From Membranipora membranacea (Eukaryota; Bryozoa; Gymnolaemata; Cheilostomatida; Membraniporidae), in NCBI GenBank assembly GCA_914767715.1, contig OU612065.1, positions 40,362,001-40,426,000 on the forward strand: DNA of 64,000 nt, written 5' to 3'. Shown here piece by piece: positions 1 to 12,500 of this stretch. The notes beneath the pieces were generated by a model that was not told where the DNA came from, made no database searches, and saw only the letters and a list, made by a program, of their open reading frames with translations. Position 1 is the stretch's first letter. Every line of letters starts with the position of its first letter. The translations under genes were made by a program, and so were the position numbers.

Positions 1-1620
1 TAATGGCTGCTGTATTAATTCGCGATGTTTTTGCACCACTAAAAGTGCTTCAAATTTGTTGTTGGAGCTTCAATACCTTAATCAAATCCTCATTTCTCTG
101 TAAAGACCTCAAATTATATATGATGCTATATCATGTTGTATATTTCCTTGATAAACCCCTGACTATTCATAAATATGGACTTTATTTTTGTGGATGTTTT
201 TACCTGTAATTTGACATTTCCTTTTCCGGTTTCCATCTTAGATCACGTGATTGTTTCATGACAACTTATCAACAAATGCACATGAAGCTTTGAACCTATC
301 AGTAGTTTTTACTTGATACATTTTGCAACCTGCCAGCCCATTTCCCACCAGGTAAACATTACTGATACTAGATACTAGTTGCATTTGAATAAGCTTTGAG
401 GCCATCTAGTCATACTATTGTGGTAGAGATTTGATCTGTGAATTGTAGTTAAAAGCAAAATCTGTGCCCTTGCTAGCTTGGATCTCATAACCTTCTTATA
501 AGTTTCATTTATTGTGTCCACTGAATTAGATTCTTCTCTTAGAATGGAAATAGTATCATAGCGTTATACGGTTAGGACACCAAACACAGGGACCCATCTG
601 ACTGTTATCTGATTGGCTGTCCCTAGTAGCATGAATAATTAGCCTGAGAAATTGTCTTGTTTACAAAATTGCAAACAGTAATTATACCCCATACAGTGTC
701 GATGATTAGGGCATTTCTAGATTGCTACTAGGGACTGGCTATTTTTGCAAGCCCTTTGTTTTGCAAAAGAAAGCTAATGATGCTATTCCAGATATGGAAT
801 TCAATGATTGTGTCACAATAACTACAATCAACATGGGATTAAGTAGCGCCCATGTAATCCAGGCTAAGGCAGTGAATTATACTTCAGAAGAATATGCATT
901 ATTTTAATAAGTTCATTTGACCCTCAACACATGAATAAGTTGCTTTGGTTAAGAAGAAGACCTAGCTAGGTACATGAACTCACTCTGAAACATATACCAC
1001 ATCTGTCCCCATAGACATCGATAAATAGATGCCTAATCAGTTTTTGCGGTTTTCGTTATTACTGGTTCACCAAAATCAGTGGTAGGGATTTATAGCTTGT
1101 TATGTTATGTTTTCCAGCTAGCCCATTAAGTTCATTCTTAATCATTCTTGAACAAATCCCTACACCTGATTTCTTATATATAGGAGATTCACGAAAAGTG
1201 GAGCGACTCCCAAGAGCGGCTGAGGTTTCTATTGGCTCTATTTCTATGTCTGTCCATATGCTCCATACTCCTAACTGTTTGTATCAGTCAGAATTTGTCA
1301 ATGACTATACACCAATATGGCAGTTCGTTCAAATTATCAGTTCTGTACTATCAACTGTGGTCAAAAAGACCTCATGGGATGTGCGTAGATAATTGAACAT
1401 GGTATTAGACCAGGAAGTTTAGAGTTATCTTCAATAACTTCAAAACCCAGTTTAAGTCTCTCAACATAGTTACATATACTCAGTTTGGGAATGCAAGAGG
1501 GAATTTTACAACTATACAACATGTGTGGCCTTTCCATCCATTCACGGTTAAAGTACTGATGTGTCATGCAGCTCACACTTCTTTTTCCCCACAGTGACAG
1601 TGTAGAGTTACTAGATCAGA
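1..1620. other. Upstream intergenic stretch, no gene supported
   Basis: AT-rich sequence in front of the DRC12-like gene. Short open frames occur (for example 722-907 and 1102-1392) but none has recognisable similarity, a signal peptide or supporting splice sites. An imperfect inverted repeat lies at about 615-631 and 723-739, with 13 matching bases in a row, and may be the remains of a small foldback element. The end of this stretch should contain the DRC12 promoter, but no clear TATA box was found. Confidence 0.5.
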
Positions 1621-2447
1621 ATGCCTCCAAAGAAGAAAGGGAAGAAGAAAAAGAAAGATGATGCAGAGTTACAGCTGGAGGAGAAATACCAGAAGACTAT
1701 GGACGAGATCGAAGCTCTCAAAGATCATCTCGCCAAACGGTATGTATGCAAATATACCGTCAAAGTTCAGCTGTAAATGTGTGAAGTATACAGTCCATGG
1801 ACATCGGCTTTATAGCACTTATTGGCCCAACTTAAAATCACAAAATGGCCTAGAGTCAAGACAGTGTTGTACTTAATAGAAATCGAGCAGTGCAGTAGAA
1901 AAGTTCCTTACTCAAGGCGCATCTAGATCATCACAAATATACATGTATGCAGTTCATGTCTGTGTAATCTGATGATTACAGGAAGGAGGTGGCCAGGAGA
2001 GCAAAGTCAGCAGGTGTCGAGCTCAAGGATAAGATGAAGGATGCCGAGGAGCTTCTCAGTAAGCAGCAGGCCGATCAGAAGTCTGTCAGCGCAGACATGA
2101 CAAGACAATATAAAACAATGCAGACAGAAATGAATCTACGCATTCACCAGTTAGAGTCTGAGCGGGACAGACTACAGATAGAACTGGATAAAACGCAAAC
2201 ACAGCTAAAAACTACCATCAAAACTAAGGATAAGGAGATAGCAGACCGTGATCAGAAAGTCAAAGATTTAGAGAAGAAGATCAAGGACCTGAGTCATGAC
2301 TTTGATATGCTCATGCAGGATAGTTTTACGGCCCTGCTAAACAAAATGGAGGACGCCAGGAAGAATTGGGAGGATAAATCCACACTGATACAAGCTAGAA
2401 ATAAACAAGTACTCATGGAGTTCCATCTCAATCCGCTGGATATCTGA
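1621..2447 (+). CDS. CCDC153: DRC12/CCDC153-like dynein regulatory complex coiled-coil protein
   Basis: Two exons, 1621-1739 and 1982-2447 (stop included), give 194 residues, close to the roughly 210 of vertebrate CCDC153. The intron has GTATGT and ACAG borders and splits an Arg codon. The N-terminus is MPPKKKGKKKKK, the Lys-rich start typical of the family. A continuous heptad-rich helix follows (residues about 15-180). The C-terminus carries the pattern QDSFTALLNKMEDARKNW and then FHLNPLDI, which parallels the family ending (LxxKLxxxKxxW, then FGLTP). CCDC153 is DRC12, a subunit of the nexin-dynein regulatory complex of motile cilia. I infer the same role here. The gene is tail-to-tail with NDC1. 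A different small ciliary coiled-coil protein is the main alternative, but the two ends match well. Confidence 0.82.
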
Positions 2448-3575
2448 TCAGTGATCACTAGTCATACCTCTGATAATATTAGTACTATAAATGTAGCAAG
2501 CTTTAGTTGTTTTATTAATACTGACAGGACATAACACTTGTTACGTACAAGAATAATATGGTGCTAAACACTACACTCAACCTGAATATTGCACTTTGAC
2601 ATTGAAATGGAGATTACTCAGTAAGTCTCCAAGCTTGGTTAAAAATACTAGGATTTATTAGTCATCTTCATGTATTCCATTCAAATTCACTCAATTGAGC
2701 TGTTTTGTTGAAAAAAAAATTGTTGAAAAGTTACCAAATTCATCACTGCTGTTTTTGGTCCTGATTTAAAAGCATCCTCGTAACAATTCTGAGCCCTCAC
2801 TTATAACCTGTGTTACCAGTCAACAAAATAGATTTGTAGCAAAACTTTTTCACCTCACCTCTCTCTCTCTATGATATCAAGATAACAGCATGTGTCTGAT
2901 ATTCTCGCCCCTACTGTCGTGTTGCGAGGCTGTTGTTGATAAGGCATATATTATCTCAGTGAACGAAGCTCTCAAGTATTTTACTGTGCTCTACGCTCAT
3001 GCCAACTATGTGACTGGAAAAAAAGAAATACAACCATTGATCAGCATCTGGCCACCTCTTCAGAAGGGTAATCCATGTTATACAATTACAATGACGTAAT
3101 AAGATCCCGACCATTTTGAATTCCAAGCTGTATTTAAATTGTGGACATATTGAAGTTTTATCAGATTAATGATTTCAAATTATCTAAAAGGATTTGTGTT
3201 GGCAAAATATCCAAGTTTAAATAAATATTTCGTTATCAGTGTGGGAAATTTTGCAACCAATATAGTCAGAAATTGTTTTATCATCATATCTGTTATTGAT
3301 TATTACCAAATTTCATTTATTGTGTTTCTGGGGGGGGAAGGGGTGTCGCTGATGGCTTTACTGCTACTAATGCATCATATGTTTTGTTATGCCAATTAGC
3401 TTTCAATCCAAACAGTATGATTCCCTGGAATCTTATTGTTATTGAGGTGATTTTCTGAAGTTATTTTCTGGTTGATAAATGATATAGTTGCAGTACTTAG
3501 GAAATTACAATACCAAGTTATCTGATGATTACTCATTGAGGGATAAATTTGTTGGATTTCTGGGGAATGTTATTT
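2448..3575. other. Convergent intergenic region between DRC12-like and NDC1
   Basis: This holds the 3' ends of two genes transcribed towards each other. No coding exon is supported. A minus-strand AATAAA (plus-strand TTTATT at 3316-3321) is a possible NDC1 polyadenylation signal about 255 bases past its stop. A G-run occurs near 3331-3345. Short plus-strand open frames (2890-3099, 3169-3399) are AT-rich and unrecognised. Confidence 0.5.
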
Positions 3576-6500
3576 CTATGTGAGAAGTTTATACCTGATA
3601 TGTGGATGAAAGGTGATAGCTATGGACTCCAACGAGCTCTTCAGCTGATATCGGAGTTGCAGAGCCAGCTCATGGCTCTGTTTGTTAACATCCATATCAT
3701 CTGGCTTCCGGCCAAGTATTGGTGCTGTTCTGAACAAGTTTTCTACCGCCTGAAAATAGTGAAATCATACATTAAATAGTAACTATTAGAAACTCATCAA
3801 GGAAAATGCTAAGAGTTCATATAGGCATTGAGGTTATAGCTGATATATTCGATCATTAAGTTTATTGTTGATCACAGATATAATTTCATCGGCGATGAAT
3901 AAGTACCTTTTGTAGTTTGATGATAAGTGTGACTATCTGACCGAGATTCTGCTGGACGACTCCGTATTTATCATCTGAGAATGATCTGGTCACCAGAGAG
4001 GAGAGGGCTGTCAGTAAAACAAGTAGAGTTAATCTGTATAAGAGCACCTGATTGGCTGTCAGTTAAATCATACAATAGAAATCCATAGAGGCAAGCTCAG
4101 TTATAGTATACAACAGGCCGGTGCTCAAACTTTTTTGCCAGTGGGCCACTTTTAAAACTTAGCATATTGAAGTGGGCCAGGCTTTTTTGCGCCAAGGAAG
4201 CAGGCTATCAGTCAGGGGCGTATTGAGTTTATTATTGAACCCCAGATTTGCAGGAAGTGCGAAAACAATTTTGGATCTGGGTTTGGCGTGTTTTGGCCAT
4301 GAGTAATCTTTCAGTCTAAATAAACCAGTCGCAACGGGTGTGTTTTAATAATATGGACAAGTGGGCCACCTAAAAACGGCAAGTGGGCCAAATTTGGCCC
4401 ACAGAACATAGTTTGAGCACCCCTGGTATACAAGAATGAATGCGCGTTGTAAAGAATTAAAAAATTTGTTGGTGCTTCAGTAATTTCCCTTCTAATGACA
4501 ATGTTGTGTAATAGTTATATCACCAATTCATTTATACTATAATATGTGTTAAAGGGCAACCAAGGTTTCAAACAATTTCTCATTGATGGCCATTGATTAA
4601 TAGCAGATTGCACCTTCTGCATGGGGAAAAAGACAAAATATAATTCGGATGATTATTCAGCCAGAATTCTTGTGAAACATTTCTTCCATCAGGTACTCAA
4701 ACTCAGCTAAAAGAGAATACCACATAGCAGTTTCCTGTTCCTGTTATTATTTAGCCTGTGCTCTATAATTATTACAGCAAAGTCTTGGAACCTCCCCTAA
4801 ACTGAAGTGTTACCCAGCTTAGAGTCAGCAACTACTTTGAGTTTTGCATCGCGTAATGCATAAAGCTGATGCTGCCCAGCACATTATTTGCTACCCATTA
4901 ATGCATTGCTGCGAAACCTTGGTTGCCCTTTAAAAAGTGCAGCCAAGGTTTCAAACATGTTCTCATTGATTGATAGCAGATTGCACCTTCTCCATATAGG
5001 GAAATAGGGAAAAAGACCAAATCTAATTCGGATGATTATTCAGCCAGAGTTATTAGGAAACATTTCATCCATCAGGTACTCAAACTCAGCTAAAATAGAA
5101 TACCACAGAGCAGTTTCCTGTTCCTGTTATTATTTAGCCTGTACTCTATCATCATTTCAGCAATGTCTTGGAACCTCCCCTAAATTGAAGTGTTACCCAG
5201 CTTAGAGTCAGCAACTACTTTGAGTTTTGCGTCACGTAATGCACAAAGCTGATGCTGCCTAGCACATAATTTACTACCCATTAATGCATCGCTGCGAAAC
5301 CTTGGTTGCCCTTTAAGTATGTATAGGATATCTTTCTGTGATTGGAATGGATGGGGACAATCTAGCTAACAGCAGTTCTATAAATATGATGTCGATGATT
5401 AGTAAGCTTGTTCCCCTGGTGCATATGTCTTTCTCTCTGACATAATGATGATGAAATATTTTCAACATTTTGACTCAAATACCTTGTAGTGCCCATAGAT
5501 GTTTCTGTGTATCGTAGAATATCTCAGCTGAGAGGTGATCAGAGTATTGCTTGTAGAGAATAGTTGGATGATACCATGGTTTACCCTTGGCAACCTGTGA
5601 TTACAAAACAAAAAAAAACTCATATAATGATGACACAATATTGTGATTAATGTGGTCAACTCGAGTGCATATAACAGGCATGTCCAACGTGATAAAAACC
5701 TCAGTATGTCCTCTCAGTCAATGTCAATGTCAATGTTAACTTTTTTAAACTCGATTTTGGCACAAACAATTACTCAAGTTTGGCAGAAACACTAGAGTGA
5801 GTGATTTTGTCGATTTCCCTGAAGAGTTTGGATTCATTTGGATTCATCAACATCATTGATGGGATAATAGTAATCATTGCATTATACAATTGGGTCTGGA
5901 TGTTGGGTAAGAATAAGCAGAGAAGCAAAGATTGATTATTTTGACATCTAACTCTAGAAGTAACTGTATATCATTTTTTGTTAGTTTACCAGTCACCAGT
6001 TATAGTTGATTATATCAAATACCTGAGAAACACTTGCTGTTTTTGATGTGCTGTATCCTGGCTTTAGCGTCTCTATCTTTGTAGCCTCTAAAACATCAAT
6101 AATTGAAGAAAATTACTCAATAATACAATGAGAACTTGAAGTTTTACCCTCTCTGCACTGTTATATCAAGAGAGAGTAACTCCCAAATTTATTATTCTAA
6201 TTTAAATATATACCCATCATTACATGCCTATCATTCTTCATATCAGTATAACACTTCAATACTAGCTCATCTTTTAAATCGCACACATATATAGAGTCCA
6301 GTCAAAGATACGATTATATAATTTAATTATCCTCCCTACATGTTTTATTATATAGGTAGTATGTCAAGCTCATATCATCATCAGTATGTATGTACTTTAT
6401 GTAAGCATGGAGTTTAAGATATAAACTCCCTAACTGATGTAAGCTATATAATTTTATCGGACACTCACGATGAGAGAGAATGCCTTTGTAAGCAGACACA

Positions 6501-9500
6501 AGCTTCTCGTTCTGATTCTCCAGCCTGCTCAGCAGATCGTTCAGCTCAGCGGTCGTCGAAGATAAGACAGAGTTCCAGGTCTTAGGGTGCCCTCCAGGTA
6601 AACTCAGATTATACACAACAGATCGACGCGAGTCTCCAACAGTCTGAGCTACGCAGGCCAAGTCTTTGTATCCTAAATACTAAAAGAATAATTCATATTT
6701 GTGAAAGAAAAAAAAAAGATTCCTAGAGACTGATGTATCAGAAGGTAGAAATGCTCATCCAAGTTAAAAAAAAACATGCAAATATTTTACACACAGGAAA
6801 TCCATTCAATGTTTAAAAGATTATGAAGATATTCCAAACTTGTCTTAGCAGATCATTGATAAAAAAACTCACTGACAGATTGAACACATATTAGAGACCT
6901 GCTTTTGACTGAACCTGATTATTATAATCACACTTACTTTAGTCAGGTTATCTCTCTTCAGCTCCATAGCAGACAGTAGAGATGATTCTCCCCTATTCTC
7001 CTTCAACTCAAACTTTACATGCTGAAAATCAGACAACAAATAACATCATAGGCAGTTTCACCTTGCCTCATCTCAGTCTCAACCAATTCAAATTCAATTT
7101 GGACATTCTAACTACACAATCTGTAGCTGGTTTAATATGTATGTATGTATGTATGAAACCTAACAACTATGTCCTCTTTTGTAATCTAGTTGCACCAACT
7201 GATGATGACTTGTTATATAAAAAGTTGATATTTGCTGACCCCCATGTCTCTACCTTAACATGTACTTGTAACAATTGCTTGCAGCTTGTAACAATTGCTT
7301 GCAGCATTAAATTTAACAGAGCCAGGTGTTTATCTGGACATATGCTGCCTAAAGTATGTCAATAATGTGAGAAAGAACACCAGCCATCCACATCACCATC
7401 ACCTACATTCATTAACGATAAATGACAGGCACTATCACAAAACCACGACCCTCCCTAAATCAAACACTGCTCTTTGCAGAAAAAACCTTTTTTATAAATA
7501 CACATAAATACACATAAATACACATAAATAAGCCAATGGCTTCTTATTGTTATCATTTTTTCTGTTTTTTTCCACGTGGTCTTATTTGCTTCCTGCATTG
7601 ATTGGTGGATAATAAAGTTCACAATAACAATGCCGACATTATACCTAGTCAGAATAGTTATATTGCTCTATTTACCTTAGTCATGAATGCCTGGAAGAGA
7701 TAGAGACTAATCTCCCATGTAAGTCTGACAAACACTCCAGCTATGTAAGTTTGATAGAGCAAAGTCAGATCCAGAGCATTCCATATACTCTTCAGTCCCA
7801 CATCCTCACTATAAAGTGTAGATATATCACCAAATGTACCACGCAGACACAGGGTAGATATATCACCAAATGTACCACACAGACACAGAGTAGATATATC
7901 ACCATACACAGACACAGGGTAGATATATCACCAAATGTACCACACAGACACAGTGTAGATATATCACCAAATGTACCACACAGACACAGGGTAGATATAT
8001 CACCATACACAGACACAGGGTAGATATATCACCAGATGTACCACACAGACACAGGGTAGATATATCACCAAATGTACCACACAGACACAGACACAGGGTA
8101 GATTACAGAAATTAAAGTCTAATTAATGTCTGCTCTAACTAAGAATAGACAGTTTTCTGAGCTCTGATTTATGCCTCAATTCTGAGTTGTCCTCTCTCCA
8201 GTTTGGTACTTTTAATCCACGCCGCATCCGAAAAACGTGCTGAAAGAGAGTTATCTTGAAAACCGCTTATGTTAGGATAACAACGATTTTTGATTCAGAA
8301 TCTGCACCATTGAAAACCACTCTTCACATATTTGCTCAGATTTGGTTACAATTTTTTTAAATGGACGGCTTATCCAAACAAGCTCAGGTGTCCATGATGA
8401 ACATATGGTACAACAGACGGTGTAAGTTTCACTTACTGATCATTGAGAAAGAGGAATAATCTGGCAACCCGTGACGACACTCCACCTAAAATGAGAAGTG
8501 ACAGAATCAGAAATAATGACTAACAGCTAACACTATTGCTAACTTATTATGGTGTGTTGAATAAGTGCGTACGTACCGCAGAGAGAGAAATCAACTGAAT
8601 GAATGATAAACTGAGATGCTTTAGGCACTCTCCATAATAGCCATAAAATTTTGGCAGTTTGACAATACATTGGCTGAAATAAAACTATCCATTTGAGCAT
8701 CAATATATGCAGCATTAATGTCTGTTTAATTGTATACCATTTGACGTACCAATGATGAAGTATAGAGGGTAATACACGAGGAATGCTCGCCTTGTAGCTC
8801 TTGTTGCTGCTTTCAACAGCACAGGCAGATCATCTTTCAGCTTACCAAATATTGGTGACTTTGTAAAATAAATGTATATAGTATTAATATAAAAATATAC
8901 ATGTTGGGAAGAAAAATCATGGATAGTCAGACTGGTTTAGCGATCAGTTGACGTTAAAGTTTGATATAGTAGAAAGACATTAAACTAATGTGATATGAAG
9001 GAGCATATTCCTTGGAGAAACTGTCCTTAGTTTCCTGGAAGAACAAAGGGCAATGAGGTCATAGATTGCAACTATAAACTGTAGCTTGTCATACCACGGG
9101 AGCACTTGTCATACTGCAGGAGCACTTGTCATACTGCATGAGATAACACTAAATCAATCCAAACTCCTACCTCATCATTTGAAAACTGCAGAGTAGTCTT
9201 GCCCAGTGCACTGGCCTCAACAAGACATGCTGACCCAACGACTGCCGAAAAAAACACAACAAACCACTTGTGCTCATTCAAGCATCTAAAAACAAAAATT
9301 ATCACAATATATTTATAAGATAATAATTTATGATGGGATGTTTTGACTGATAAGAGCATAACATCGGCTGAAAGTGCTGGCTGGCTAAACAGGACATCCC
9401 ACCAATCAGAAGTTTTGTATACAGGCTGAAGTTTTCTCTACTTTATCTCATTTGCATTACTCTTGTGTCACATTCTTTAAACCTATTATCGATTGAACAC

Positions 9501-12500
9501 TATAAACTGAGATGTGGCTTGTGAACCATTTATTCTAAAAAAATCAACCCCTTGGATTTCGGGATATCCTCATGAAATATTTAAATATTGAGGTTAATAT
9601 TACAACCAATTTGTCCAGTCACATCACCCGGCCACATGTCCGGTCTTATAAAGCTAAGAAAAGCTGGTGTGAGATCTCATTCACTGATATTATTTTACAA
9701 AGCTAGAATTTTATCGGTGTTATCATATGCAACCCCGTGCTGGTTCCTACACACCTCCCAAAATGATAAGGATAAACTGGAGAGATTTCAAAAACTATTC
9801 ACCAGAATTATGATTCCATATGAGGAAGAGTATGAAGAGAGACTTTCTTTACTAAAGCTCGAAGAACTAAAAATACATCTTGATATTCTTTGTTTTCGAT
9901 ATATTGCAAAGGTTAAACAATATGAGAATCATCCGTGCAAGATATTTTTGGAAGGCCGAAATCACCGTTCTATAAATAGGACAGCATTTATAGACAATGA
10001 TATTTTTCATAAATACACCTGACTGCTTTGTTTTTATTATTATTTATGCATGGTCTTTATTTGTCATTGACTTTGATTGGCAATAATAAAGTATATATAT
10101 ATATATATATAAAATTTCAGTTCAAGCATAGAGTATGCTCAGTACCAATATTTACTGCAAAATCAAAGCACCAGACTTCCGAAACCATATCAGTCACTGC
10201 CGATTCCAATAATTATTTTTCATATGATACTAACATATCAAGTCGTCTTCACAGAGATATAAAAAGCACCTGTACCAGAGTCGTTTTCTCTTACATAAGG
10301 AGTTGGGTGGCCTAGTGTTATTAAGATTCATGGTTTGCCAATCATGATAACCCAGGTTTAATCCTGTGTGGGTGAGTTGTTTTGTCCAACTAGAAGTAAC
10401 ATTGGTAATTGGTACAAGGGAGGTGTCTGGCTAGGCTTGAGTAGCAACAAAACCAGTCCTGGCCCGAGGAGGCAATATCCACATGTCAAACCCTATTCCA
10501 GCCCTAATCCTCATACGGTTTAAATAGCAAGAAATCAAAAGAACGAATGAGTTAGGGAGACCAACTTTACTGCTGTAAAACGCTGGTTAAAAGTTATATA
10601 AACAAAAAAGTTTCTTTTTGTGTGTAGGTAATTGTATTAACTTTATATTAACAGTATATTACCAAGATATTAATAATATATAACAATATACCATGTTGAG
10701 ATGCAATGCACAGGTGCTTAGTATCACACATGAAAAGTCGCGTACGGGTAAAAGATGTAATACTTCATAATAAATACATTGTCTATCACACTGATGTGCT
10801 GCAATAAAGGACCGCTTTTATCTCAACAAAGCTCTCTCAACTCAGATGATAGAACAGCCTTTTAATCCACATATATATTTCAAATGCATCAAAAAATACA
10901 AGAAACAACTTCCATCGCTTACACTCCATACAAACAATAAGGCCTATTATTGTAACCCCTGTAACCGTAGTCCATGTGAGAAATGTGGTAGATAGACAGT
11001 ACAGGCATATTTGGTTTCCTACCATTGGTTCAATATTTCAAACAATGAATAAAAGCTATTCTCTATACTGTTGAAGCTATCACGGCAGATACATTCCGAC
11101 TACTTGTCAAAACAGTCAAATAAGAAGGGGGTCGTTCAGTTTCTGTGCCTAATCTTGTATGTGAGAATGCATCAACTCCAGAATTATTGATATTGGAAGT
11201 ACCTAAGATTGCCATTGAATAAGATGGAGGCGGACCTTGGTGGTTGCTGGAATGTGTATCTCTAGGCACACATTCTAAGGTATTAGTACGAGTTTGAGCA
11301 TTGTATCTGAGGGTATGTTCCTTATATAGGTATGGTACAACAGACATAACCGGTATAGTAGCTCTTTCACCCACATCAACAGTCAGAGGCTCATTCAACG
11401 TAATTTCATTTGATGTTGAAGGAGCATATGCCAATGTCCGCTGTCGGCTTGAAAAATTCACAGTTCGTGACCCGTCACCTTGAAGTGGCTTATAATGCAC
11501 ATTTGGATTTACAGAAGATAAAACCACATCAGCATGCCTTTTTCCACGCACTGGACTGTAATTTGTGCTCCGTTGGATTTGTGCCTGTATCTCCGCATGC
11601 CGGTCACCGTCCAGTGGACTGTATTTTGTGCACTGTTGACATCCTGCTTGTCTCTCAGCATATCGGTCTCCTTGCAGTGGATGGTTATTTGTGCACTGTT
11701 TGTTTTTGACCTGCATCTCCGCATGCCGGTCACCGTCCAGTGGACTGTATTTTGTGCACTGTTGACATCCTGCTTGTCTCTCAGCATGTCGGTCTCCTTG
11801 CAGTGGATGGTTATTTGTGCTCCGTTGGATTTGTGCCTGCATCTCCGCATGTCGGTTCCCATGAGACGGATTGTAAGTGGTGTTTTTTTTAATATCTGCC
11901 TGTATTTGCATTGCTGTAGGCCTGCAGGTAGTCTTTGGCCTATTCGTGTGGAGCCGCTGACAACTTTGTGTTGAACCTGCCATAACCTTCGTACGCCCTA
12001 AAAATAATTAGACAATTCTTCACTATGCAATCTTGGGGCTAGTGTTTTGCTAGCATAACAACGCATAGCAGCTCATTAAGGTCTTCAATCAATGACCGAA
12101 TGTTTAGAAAATATGAAGCTCTGCACACATGAAGCAATCAGTGTTTCAACTTGTTGTGTTGTGTATCATTCAAACAGACTGGTTACTATACAGCCAAGAC
12201 TATCTCCACATCTACATCCATGTGTCAATTATTATGGAACTGGCAAAGAAGCAAAATTTGACTTAATATTAGGCGTACTCACTGTGAGCCATAATGTGGA
12301 TACTAGAAGACCTGTATATCACCGAGATTCCGATTTCGCTCTAAAGTCTTATGAGATTGTCTACTTTCAGTAAAGTAAGCAGCTTTTAGTTTGTAAGGGC
12401 TAGTTACAAACAACATGTGAGAGATGAAGCCTGGTTATTAATGTGATACATGGCTGGTGTGTATTTCTCCATCGTAATGCTCCATCGATGCATAACTTCC

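Noticed and set aside
7751-8104. CRISPR-like array or repeat-protein gene
   Set aside because: There are no spacers of constant length; units adjoin directly and differ in length. The host is an animal intron. It is a minisatellite, and its open frames on both strands come from the periodicity.
11301-11974. Plus-strand frames opposite the 63-bp repeat
   Set aside because: They only mirror the minus-strand repeat frame and have no PPxY tail, start context or homology.
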